Shown piece by piece: positions 1 through 5,532 of a stretch of DNA of 7,703 nt. The notes beneath the pieces were generated by a model, which worked only from the letters and a program-made list of their open reading frames with translations, searched no databases and had not been told where the DNA came from. Position 1 is the stretch's first letter. Each line of letters begins with the position of its first letter. The stretch is taken from positions 1 through 7,703 of the forward strand of contig DAOWDY010000102.1 of NCBI GenBank assembly GCA_030638785.1, written 5' to 3'. The translations under genes were made by a program, and so were the position numbers. The DNA is from Candidatus Thorarchaeota archaeon (lineage in GTDB: Archaea > Asgardarchaeota > Thorarchaeia > Thorarchaeales > Thorarchaeaceae).

Positions 1-823
1 CATAGCTTGCAGGGTGTAAATCATCTGGATTCCATGTAATTGTATTTCCAATCTGCTCTTCATCGTATAGAACATCACTTGGCGAATCGATGGTTGGAGG
101 AGTATCATCATTAACTGTAACATCAACCTGATCTGATGCCCAATTATTATTGACATCGTAGACAGCAAGTGTGATGTTATGTGTACCTAATGAGAGCGAT
201 TGAAGAGGAGCCGATATTGGTGATCCATCCCATGAACCACTCAACCAAGACACCTCGTTGTTGAATATTTCATAGCTGTCTGGATTCGAGTCCGAAGGGT
301 TCCAAGTAATGCTTGTTACCTGTCCCTCTGAGATTGTTGCATCTCCTGGGTTGTCAATTGTTGGAGGTGTCGAGTCTGAAACAATGGCTGATACTGATAC
401 ATCAAGGCTCTTCGAATAACCTCCCTTTGCAGCACACCAAATACGAAGAGTCCAAGATCCTGCAGCTACGGGAGTGAATGAAACAGATGCCTGAATTTCT
501 TTTTGAGCCGCATTTAGATCACCTGCACCATTATCCAATACTTCTGTATCAGTGAATGAGAATTGATCATTGTCAGCCCAACCTCCTAAAACACTGATCG
601 CAAAATCTTCATCCTTGTTTGATGTACTTCCTGATGCATCGATAACTAATGTAAATGGAGTTCCTACTTCAGCGTTTACTGTGCCAGTTGCGTTTGAAGA
701 AATTACTAAGGTTTGAGTAGTGTGACAAGTACCACATTCAGCTGTATATCCAGGTTTGGCTAATCCATTAGAAGCTCCAATGAGTATTATTGTCAGACCA
801 ACAAGAACAACGAGGAACTTCAT
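1..823 (-). CDS. Secreted CxxCH-motif protein with Ig-like repeats (3' end outside window)
   Basis: The frame is open from the ATG at 823 to the left edge (274 codons), so the C-terminus is missing. Residues 1-22 form a signal peptide (MKF, hydrophobic core, probable cleavage after GLA). A CxxCH motif (CGTCH) follows at residues 30-34, coded at 722-736, and fits one covalently bound c-type haem. Residues 35-149 are a Thr/Ser/Asp-rich beta domain of no family I can name. From residue 150 there is an 89-residue repeat starting DSTPPTIDNP, and from residue 239 a second, cut copy starting DDTPPTIDSP; both contain ITWNP and xSY. It probably acts outside the membrane as an electron-transfer or surface protein. 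A TTG at 850 in the same frame is an alternative start: AAAGGAG at 862-868 lies 11 bases before it but 38 bases before the ATG. The lone CxxCH could instead bind metal or be a structural disulphide. Confidence 0.85.
   Translation of the reverse strand, partial: MKFLVVLVGLTIILIGASNGLAKPGYTAECGTCHTTQTLVISSNATGTVNAEVGTPFTLVIDASGSTSNKDEDFAISVLGGWADNDQFSFTDTEVLDNGAGDLNAAQKEIQASVSFTPVAAGSWTLRIWCAAKGGYSKSLDVSVSAIVSDSTPPTIDNPGDATISEGQVTSITWNPSDSNPDSYEIFNNEVSWLSGSWDGSPISAPLQSLSLGTHNITLAVYDVNNNWASDQVDVTVNDDTPPTIDSPSDVLYDEEQIGNTITWNPDDLHPASY
110..376 (-). repeat. Complete 89-residue Ig-like repeat unit; second unit continues at 1-109
   Basis: Within the secreted protein, the motif TPPTID recurs exactly 267 bases (89 codons) apart. 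The units begin at 376 and 109 on the minus strand. Each starts D-x-T-P-P-T-I-D, then has an acidic turn, ITWNP, and P-x-SY. The complete unit ends in alternating hydrophobic strands (NITLAVYDVNNNWASD). This is the shape of a tandem extracellular beta-sandwich. The second unit is cut by the window edge. Confidence 0.75.
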
Positions 824-861
824 TTTGGTTTTGCCATTGATGCGACTCAAAGTTTCAAAAT

Positions 862-868
862 CTCCTTT
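862..868 (-). promoter_or_regulatory. Shine-Dalgarno site that bears on the start choice of the CxxCH protein
   Basis: AAAGGAG on the minus strand lies 11 bases before an in-frame TTG (850-848) but 38 bases before the ATG (823-821). The TTG start would add nine residues in front of MKF, still leaving a normal signal peptide with a basic n-region. The ATG is kept as the conservative call. Confidence 0.45.
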
Positions 869-908
869 ACAAGATGCTAGTCAAAGTACAGGGGTTGCAA
901 TATTTCGT

Positions 909-916
909 CTTAATAG
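909..916 (-). promoter_or_regulatory. Candidate archaeal box A for the secreted CxxCH protein gene
   Basis: Read on the minus strand, CTATTAAG is preceded by purine-rich GAAAAGA, resembling a TFB recognition element next to a TATA box. A transcript would start near 885, leaving a short leader that contains the AAAGGAG at 862-868. This is a positional argument only. Confidence 0.35.
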
Positions 917-978
917 TCTTTTCTAGTTCCAAAAGATAACAATTCAACTCCGAGCTACTATCTGTTATTATATCACAT

Positions 979-1122
979 ATGCACAATAATGATGTGATAA
1001 AACCACTACATGATGCTAATATCTCGCAAGGTATTCCACAACTACAACTTCTTGTTGTAGCAGTAGATATCGCGATACAAAAGTTGGCGGCCGAGAATCA
1101 TCTCCTCAATCTGGAAACATAG
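979..1122 (+). CDS. Possible 47-residue small protein in the divergent intergenic region
   Basis: An ATG-initiated frame of 47 codons (MHNNDVIKPL... ending LLNLET) lies in the 418-base gap between two divergent genes. The second half is plausibly helical, with Leu/Val/Ile spaced by Gln, Lys and Glu. I recognise no family. There is no Shine-Dalgarno site before the ATG, and an A/T-rich stretch (966-978) sits too close upstream to serve as its box A. The frame contains a 7-bp inverted repeat and a 10-bp palindrome, so the DNA may be regulatory instead of coding. Apart from this and promoter elements I see nothing else in 824-1241. Confidence 0.2.
   Translation: MHNNDVIKPLHDANISQGIPQLQLLVVAVDIAIQKLAAENHLLNLET
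1042..1060. repeat. Inverted repeat (7-bp arms, 5-base loop) in the divergent promoter region
   Basis: CTACAAC at 1042-1048 is the exact reverse complement of GTTGTAG at 1054-1060. A perfect 10-bp palindrome, TATCGCGATA, follows at 1068-1077. Both lie between the divergent CxxCH-protein gene and the FAD-NuoB gene, where an operator would be expected, but short A/T-rich palindromes also arise by chance. Confidence 0.35.
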
Positions 1123-1173
1123 AGTATGCAACTGGGCGGTTACAAGAATGGGAAAATCCGACTACTCGCTAGG

Positions 1174-1182
1174 TTTTTATGG
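1174..1182 (+). promoter_or_regulatory. Candidate box A for the FAD-NuoB fusion gene
   Basis: TTTTTATGG sits about 65 bases before the chosen start at 1242. A transcript starting near 1204 would leave a leader of about 38 bases carrying GGAG at 1229-1232. CATATAT at 1185-1191 is an alternative box. Either placement makes the upstream ATG at 1179 unlikely as a start, because it would lie before the transcript begins. Confidence 0.35.
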
Positions 1183-1241
1183 TACATATATCTGTCCGGC
1201 TGTCAAAGGGTATCAGCACCGTATACGCGGAGATATCTCCC

Positions 1242-3182
1242 ATGGGACTCAAGAGAAAACAAGTTGACAAATTGTCAAAAGTCTTCGGAGACCGGCTCAT
1301 TACTGAGAAGCATGAGCTATTAATCCAATCAACAGACGTAGGTGCCCTTCCTAAGCAAGTTGGTTGGCTTATGAACAACAAGCCAGATGCACTCGTTCAA
1401 CCCGTTACTCCTGAAGAAATCCAAGAACTGTATAAAATTGCGAATGATGAGAAAATACCTTTAGTCCCTCGTGGAGCAGGAACATCAGGGTATGGCGGTT
1501 CGATTCCTCGAAAGGGAGGAATCATCGTTGACATCAGACAAATGGACAACGTTCTAGAAGTCAACAAGGAGGAGGAATATGTCCTTGTCGAGCCAGGTAT
1601 GTCCTGGTCCAATCTCCAACATCATTTGAATCGATTAGGAATGGACATTCGCTGCTATCCATCATCTGGTCTTGCAGCAACAATCAGCGGATGGGTTGCA
1701 CAAGGCGGGGATGGTATTGGTTCATTGAAGTACGGTAACATCAACAAGAATGTCTTGGAGATGGAAGTTGTCCTACCAACTGGAAAGATAATTCGCTCAT
1801 CAGACACAGACTTGTTCTGCGATACAGAAGGTATCCTTGGTATCATTACGAAGATCAAGCTGAAGATCAAACCCCTTGTCCCTATCAAAGTGATTGTTGC
1901 AAGTTTTGCAGAGAACTACCAGATGGTCCACGCTATCGAGACTATTCTCGAGAAGGGACCGCTACCCTTTACCATTAAATTTGAAGAGAGCAAGTACACT
2001 GACTTGAAGAAGAAATCGTGGGATTCAGAAGAGAAGTTCCCATTCCCAGTTCATCATTGTACCTTGATGGTTGCATACGAGGGAGACGAAGACGAGATTG
2101 CAGAAGGCTTTGAGGTCGTCAAGCATGTCGCAGAAGACTACAGGGGTACAATATACGATGAACATGTCGCAGAGCATGAATGGCACGACCGCTTCTACCC
2201 CATGAGAATCAAGAAATCAGGCCCCACACTTGTAGTCGGTCAAGCTTTTGCTCCTTTAGAGAACCTTACTGCCATATTGGATGATTTCCAGTTTGAGCAG
2301 GCCTCAGCTGATGCAGGTATTGATGGCTATGTTAACTCTCTGAATGCTGTCACCATGATGGGCTATTTCCTAGAAGACGAACGACGACATTTCTTCATGC
2401 TCTCCTGGTCACAGAGTTTTGTTATTTTCAAGATTGCACAACGACACGGCGGACATCCTCACAGCACAGGTATCTGGTTCGCCAATTATGCTCCGATTTA
2501 CTTTGGCAAACGGAGATTGGCAAAAATACGGGCGACGAAGCTCAAGGTTGATCCCAAGGAGATTTCCAATCCAGGAAAGATTTTTGCCTTCTGGTTGCCT
2601 ATGATTCTTAAGTTTGGTAAGTACTTCATGTGGATTTTCTACGACTTATTCAGGAATGGATGGGGTAGGATCGCACCGATACTTCTCAAATGGCTTCAGA
2701 ATATCCCGCCACTCAAATATGTTCTACGCTGGGGTCGTGGCCACAGCCCATGGCCAGTTCAGTTCGGTCTCGGATGTTGTATGGTTGACGGTGCCGCAGC
2801 AGTAGCTTCCCGTTGGGATATTGAACGATTTGGAATGCTTCCACTCTTCGGTCCAAGACAGGCTGATGTCCTGTGGATTTCCGGTTCACTCACAAAGAAG
2901 ATGACTCCAAGGCTTCGCAAGATCTACGAGCAGATGCCCGAACCTAAGTTCGTCATCTCCTTCGGTCAGTGTGCTGCCTCAGGAGGAATGTTTTGGGACG
3001 GATACTCATTGATGACACCGCCTGAGAAGGTTGTACCCGTTGATGTCTATTTGCCAGGGTGTCCTCCAAAACCAGCTGACTTTGTCAGGGCTCACATGAT
3101 TCTTCAGAATAAGATCAGAGCAGGAACAACACATTGGCAGATGAGGTATGAGAACCAAGACTCAATGGGGATGATGCAATGA
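1242..3182 (+). CDS. nuoB: GlcD-type FAD-linked oxidase fused to complex I subunit NuoB
   Basis: One unbroken frame of 646 residues joins two families. Residues ~30-200 are a PCMH-type FAD-binding domain: PRGAGTSG at 76-83 and a Gly-rich segment near 150-158. Residues ~200-446 are the FAD-oxidase C-terminal domain of the glycolate/D-lactate dehydrogenase family, with RHGGHPH at 401-407 and the closing signature DPK..NPGK at 437-446. A Trp/aromatic-rich linker follows, then a full NuoB domain from ~490: SPWPVQFGLGCC, GPRQADV, FGQC and PVDVYLPGCPP. All four N2 ligands are present (C512, C513, C577, C607). I see no other iron-sulphur motif. The inferred role is to oxidise a 2-hydroxy acid or similar substrate and pass electrons through N2 into a complex I-like enzyme. 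The ATG at 1242 is preferred over 1179 because GGAG (1229-1232) lies 9 bases before it. The stop overlaps the next gene by ATGA. Substrate unknown. Confidence 0.93.
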   Translation: MGLKRKQVDKLSKVFGDRLITEKHELLIQSTDVGALPKQVGWLMNNKPDALVQPVTPEEIQELYKIANDEKIPLVPRGAGTSGYGGSIPRKGGIIVDIRQMDNVLEVNKEEEYVLVEPGMSWSNLQHHLNRLGMDIRCYPSSGLAATISGWVAQGGDGIGSLKYGNINKNVLEMEVVLPTGKIIRSSDTDLFCDTEGILGIITKIKLKIKPLVPIKVIVASFAENYQMVHAIETILEKGPLPFTIKFEESKYTDLKKKSWDSEEKFPFPVHHCTLMVAYEGDEDEIAEGFEVVKHVAEDYRGTIYDEHVAEHEWHDRFYPMRIKKSGPTLVVGQAFAPLENLTAILDDFQFEQASADAGIDGYVNSLNAVTMMGYFLEDERRHFFMLSWSQSFVIFKIAQRHGGHPHSTGIWFANYAPIYFGKRRLAKIRATKLKVDPKEISNPGKIFAFWLPMILKFGKYFMWIFYDLFRNGWGRIAPILLKWLQNIPPLKYVLRWGRGHSPWPVQFGLGCCMVDGAAAVASRWDIERFGMLPLFGPRQADVLWISGSLTKKMTPRLRKIYEQMPEPKFVISFGQCAASGGMFWDGYSLMTPPEKVVPVDVYLPGCPPKPADFVRAHMILQNKIRAGTTHWQMRYENQDSMGMMQ

Positions 3183-3727
3183 GCAAGATACGTGAAGATG
3201 CGGATCAGTATTGCCTGCTTTGGCTTGGAGTACTCCTGCTGAGTTCGTACTACTTCCACTTCTTTTATCAAACCACATTTGGGTGGTTAGTTCTTGATTT
3301 CCTCCAGTTCGTCTGGTTGGCACTTCCTCCGCTTCTCATGGTATTCTTCTTCATAGGCTATTTGAAACCCGATCGCAGCAGAGTGAAGATGAATATGCTC
3401 GCATTGGGTGGTGTTGTAGGCATGTTCTACCTGCTCTTTTTCGTGACCTATTCATGGTCTCTAACAGATACTGCTTTCTATGCAAGCTGGTCTATTGGCG
3501 CAGCAATACTGGTAGCAGGTGGATTCTCAATGATGGCATCATATGAGGATAGTATGACTCCTGGAATCATGGATGTTAGTAAGCTTAGTTATGGACCTCC
3601 ATTAGAAGTTCCAGAACCCGAACCAGAGGAAGAAACTCCATCCGTGGAAGTAGCTAAAACTGAAGAGCCCAAAGAAGAAACAGAAAGTGAGGAATCTACG
3701 GTAGCCCCTTCAGAGGCTACCGAATAG
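3179..3727 (+). CDS. Four-helix membrane protein with acidic C-terminal tail, coupled to FAD-NuoB
   Basis: I do not recognise this 182-residue protein. It has about four membrane segments (roughly residues 11-30, 36-62, 71-93 and 100-122), rich in Phe, Tyr and Trp. A soluble tail from ~140 is almost entirely Pro, Glu, Ser and Thr, starting VPEPEPEEE. Its ATG overlaps the stop of the FAD-NuoB gene (ATGA), and the best upstream purine run is only GGGG at 3167-3170, so translational coupling is likely. The tight link suggests a membrane partner or anchor of the fusion protein, or an accessory subunit of the complex. There are no His pairs that would clearly mark a haem b protein. NuoJ in the next operon ends in a similar acidic tail, hinting that the two belong to the same assembly. 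The function is inferred from position only. Confidence 0.85.
   Translation: MSKIREDADQYCLLWLGVLLLSSYYFHFFYQTTFGWLVLDFLQFVWLALPPLLMVFFFIGYLKPDRSRVKMNMLALGGVVGMFYLLFFVTYSWSLTDTAFYASWSIGAAILVAGGFSMMASYEDSMTPGIMDVSKLSYGPPLEVPEPEPEEETPSVEVAKTEEPKEETESEESTVAPSEATE
3699..3722. terminator. Hairpin between convergent genes, possible two-way terminator
   Basis: CGGTAGCC (3699-3706) and GGCTACCG (3715-3722) form a perfect 8-bp stem around an 8-base loop. It covers the last codons of the plus-strand gene and lies 12 bases beyond the stop of the minus-strand gene. Read on the minus strand, the stem is followed by a pyrimidine-rich stretch with several T runs. On the plus strand the T run is weak. Archaeal termination depends mainly on T tracts, so the role is uncertain. 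Confidence 0.4.
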
Positions 3728-3734
3728 TATTCCC

Positions 3735-4079
3735 TTATTCGTATAACCAATTATACGCCGAAACAGCCAGTATTAGACCAAAGGCCATCCAGGCGAATAG
3801 AACTAATCCCACAAACCAGCCATATAATGCTAAATCAAGATAACCATGGATTCCTCCAAGGATTCCTGTCGCAACTGTCAGACCAATTCTGGATGAACGT
3901 GTTCTAGCATAGACAAACGACATCGCCACAACAACAAGCAGGATGCCCGATAGCAGCAGTATTAGCTGGAACATCTGACTAAATGTAGGAACTATCATTA
4001 TTAACCACAGATATGCTCCGATCAGGAACATTCCCGCGAGGAGCGCGAGATAATAGAAGAAACCGCCTTCGTCATTCAA
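3735..4079 (-). CDS. Small hydrophobic membrane protein, unknown function
   Basis: This is a 114-residue protein from the TTG start, with three to four membrane segments: roughly residues 7-29, 35-57, a less hydrophobic glycine-rich one after an RTRSSR loop, and a final one near the C-terminus ending NWLYE. I recognise no family. The TTG at 4079 is chosen because AGGTGAT (4084-4090), a perfect match to the 16S anti-Shine-Dalgarno, lies 4 bases before it. A box A candidate at 4135-4143 would start transcripts near 4112, after the alternative ATG at 4124, which would give 129 residues. It is transcribed towards the preceding gene with only 7 bases between the stops, and it separates the NuoB fusion from nuoA. 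It is probably an independent gene and not part of the complex I operon. Confidence 0.7.
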   Translation of the reverse strand: MNDEGGFFYYLALLAGMFLIGAYLWLIMIVPTFSQMFQLILLLSGILLVVVAMSFVYARTRSSRIGLTVATGILGGIHGYLDLALYGWFVGLVLFAWMAFGLILAVSAYNWLYE

Positions 4080-4083
4080 GCAA

Positions 4084-4090
4084 ATCACCT
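4084..4090 (-). promoter_or_regulatory. Shine-Dalgarno site deciding the TTG start of the small membrane protein
   Basis: AGGTGAT on the minus strand matches the archaeal anti-Shine-Dalgarno over 7 bases and is followed after TTGC by the TTG codon at 4079-4077. No such site precedes the upstream ATG at 4124. Confidence 0.6.
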
Positions 4091-4134
4091 TGTTATCTAG
4101 TAGGTGTAAATCTAGCACTGGCATGGTCGTCTAC

Positions 4135-4143
4135 ATTATTTAA
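4135..4143 (-). promoter_or_regulatory. Candidate box A for the small membrane protein
   Basis: TTAAATAAT on the minus strand is preceded by purine-rich AAAGAAG, like a TFB element next to a TATA box. The predicted transcript start near 4112 gives a short leader carrying the AGGTGAT site before the TTG at 4079. Confidence 0.45.
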
Positions 4144-4172
4144 CTTCTTTGAGAGCAATAATTCGAAGCGTT

Positions 4173-4181
4173 TTTAATATA
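4173..4181 (+). promoter_or_regulatory. Candidate box A for the nuoA-J-K-C-D-H operon
   Basis: TTTAATATA lies within a T-rich run at 4171-4183 and is the best TATA-like element before nuoA. A transcript would start near 4204, about 9 bases before the ATG of the first short frame (4213) and about 229 bases before nuoA. It stands back to back with the minus-strand promoter at 4135-4143. Confidence 0.45.
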
Positions 4182-4212
4182 CCATTATTTACCGGCGCTC
4201 TAAGTTACAGGT

Positions 4213-4302
4213 ATGTATCACTCTAAAAACGCAGGATATCAACCCGCCATCGTGCGGAGAGGCTCCTTCTTCTTGGAGTACATTCTGTTACTTAGACAGT
4301 AG
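4213..4302 (+). CDS. Short frame (29 residues), possible N-terminal half of a split winged-helix gene
   Basis: The frame starts MYHSKNAGYQ, continues RRGSFFLEYILLLRQ and stops at TAG 4300-4302. Its ATG lies about 9 bases after the predicted transcript start of the nuoA promoter, so it could be read from a nearly leaderless message. The RRGS...LEYILLL pattern resembles the first helix of PadR-type winged-helix regulators, though this is a judgement by eye. An open frame shifted by -1 begins at 4296 and appears to continue the same fold. It could also be a leader peptide, a decayed gene or chance. Confidence 0.3.
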   Translation: MYHSKNAGYQPAIVRRGSFFLEYILLLRQ

Positions 4303-4331
4303 CGATCGAAAACCAGAGGTTTGGATATGAC

Positions 4332-4436
4332 ATGGTAAGGGAACACTTTTACCGCACGGTGAACGGTGAAACCCTTAATCATGTGAGTTTCAGACACATC
4401 TGGGAGAATGCCAGAGAGGATGGTATAAGACCATGA
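4332..4436 (+). CDS. Short frame (34 residues) overlapping nuoA by ATGA
   Basis: The ATG at 4332 opens 34 codons whose TGA overlaps the nuoA start (ATGA at 4433-4436), the same arrangement as three other junctions or near-junctions here. The frame is open upstream to 4296, just where the preceding short frame ends. Read together, FGYDMVREHF and HVSFRHIWENAREDGI look like the second helix and the recognition helix of a winged-helix domain (compare GYDI and LYPALKRLEEDGLI in PadR proteins). No strong Shine-Dalgarno site precedes the ATG. It may be a small coupled protein or the second half of a gene broken by one base. Confidence 0.35.
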   Translation: MVREHFYRTVNGETLNHVSFRHIWENAREDGIRP

Positions 4437-4864
4437 GGTTATTCATAGATTTCTTACCTGTTATCATATGGGCCCTATTTGCTATGATTCTTGTAATTAT
4501 TATGCTGCTTGCTTCATGGGTCTTGAGACCCCATGTCCTTCAAAATTCAGAGAAGACATCCACATATGAATGTGGAGAGGAGCCTATCGGTCCTGCACGT
4601 ATATCATATCCCTACAACTACATCATCTATACAGTACTGTTTGTAGTCGTGGATGTAATGGGCGCTTTTCTCTGGTTACTAGCCGCTTCAACGTTTAGGT
4701 TAGAAGCACTCATCGTCTGGCAGACTATAATTTTCGTGCTAATCATTATGGGTGGAATTGGATTTGTATTGAAGGTTCTACCACAGGCTTCCCTCTCGGG
4801 TCAAGAAACCCTTGAACTTTACAGGGAGGCAAAGGCCGCTAGGAAAGAGGCCACTCATCATTGA
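4433..4864 (+). CDS. nuoA: Complex I subunit NuoA
   Basis: This 143-residue protein has three membrane helices (roughly 7-30, 61-84, 92-115) and the family hallmark loop TYECGEEPIGPARI at 44-57, containing the switch-loop Cys47. It belongs to the membrane arm of complex I at the junction with the peripheral arm, next to NuoH, NuoJ and the quinone site. The helix-2 motif that is usually FDVE reads VDVM here (D74, M76): Asp kept, membrane Glu lost. The C-terminal tail is charged (ELYREAKAARKEATHH). It is the first certain gene of the nuoAJKCDH operon. Its ATG overlaps the stop of a short upstream frame, and GAGG at 4416-4419 lies 13 bases before it. Confidence 0.95.
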   Translation: MRLFIDFLPVIIWALFAMILVIIMLLASWVLRPHVLQNSEKTSTYECGEEPIGPARISYPYNYIIYTVLFVVVDVMGAFLWLLAASTFRLEALIVWQTIIFVLIIMGGIGFVLKVLPQASLSGQETLELYREAKAARKEATHH

Positions 4865-4878
4865 ATTGGAAGGTGAAA

Positions 4879-5532
4879 ATGATGCAGGACTTACAACCAG
4901 TACTTGATCTCTTTGAGCAATTTGAATTCTTCTTGATTGCGGCCCTAGTTCTCGCTCTAGCTTATCTCGCACTAGAACACAAGGACATTGTCTACGCTGT
5001 GTTCTTCTTTGGTTTCATGGCCAGTGCTGTGGCTGGATTCTTCTTACTTCTTGATGCTCCATATATTGCAGGTATGCAGATTGCAGTGTATACAGGTGGT
5101 ATTAGTGCTCTCATAATATTTGGAGTTCTACTTCTACCTCGAGCCCAAGACAGCTCATTGGAAACCTTTGCAACCGGGCGTGTTAGAACGATGGGTCTCA
5201 TCCTCTCTGGAGTCATTATGGCAATATCTGGAGGACTTGCTCTAATCTTTCCATGGCCAGAAACAATTCCCGAAGGAGTGCCCGAACAATCTCAAAGCCT
5301 TCAGGGCCTAGCAGAGTGGCTCTGGCAGGACCATGGTGTGTACATTCAAATTATAGCTTTAATCATATTAACAACTCTAGTCGGTGCAGTTGCCCTTCTT
5401 AAAATGGAGAAAGCAGAAGCAATGAGTAGTATTACTGGTGAGTTTGGTGTTGAAGCGAAACCCTCACCAGAACCCGAAGCTGAAACAGAAGTTGTGGATA
5501 CCGAAGAAACATCTGAGGAGGCGGCTAACTAA
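4879..5532 (+). CDS. nuoJ: Complex I subunit NuoJ with acidic tail
   Basis: This 217-residue protein has five predicted membrane helices. The third carries the family's Gly-rich segment (AVYTGGISALIIFGVLLL), the counterpart of YVGGVMVLFLF in bacterial NuoJ, where a pi-bulge forms during turnover. It sits in the membrane arm between NuoA/H and NuoK. After the last helix comes a soluble tail of about 40 residues rich in Glu, Pro and Thr (KPSPEPEAETEVVDTEE), unlike typical NuoJ ends as I know them. The start is set at ATG 4879, with AGGTGA at 4871-4876 in front; the next codon is also ATG (4882) and spacing fits it slightly better. A TTG at 4861 overlapping the nuoA stop is less likely. The stop directly abuts nuoK. 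Confidence 0.92.
   Translation: MMQDLQPVLDLFEQFEFFLIAALVLALAYLALEHKDIVYAVFFFGFMASAVAGFFLLLDAPYIAGMQIAVYTGGISALIIFGVLLLPRAQDSSLETFATGRVRTMGLILSGVIMAISGGLALIFPWPETIPEGVPEQSQSLQGLAEWLWQDHGVYIQIIALIILTTLVGAVALLKMEKAEAMSSITGEFGVEAKPSPEPEAETEVVDTEETSEEAAN

Noticed and set aside
1179..1241. Upstream ATG extending the FAD-NuoB protein by 21 residues
   Set aside because: It has no Shine-Dalgarno site and overlaps the best box A candidate. The ATG at 1242 has GGAG 9 bases upstream.
1126..1323. 65-codon plus-strand frame beginning MQLGGYKNGK
   Set aside because: It mostly overlaps the FAD-NuoB gene in another frame and has no family features; judged a chance frame.
4137..4432. Possible structured RNA or riboswitch in the nuoA leader
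   Set aside because: Only short stems of four base pairs are visible (for example CCGC/GCGG near 4244-4257), with no known RNA signature. The protein-like short frames explain the region better.
4861..4878. TTG start for NuoJ overlapping the nuoA stop
   Set aside because: AGGTGA at 4871-4876 lies directly before the ATG pair at 4879-4884, making those the better starts.
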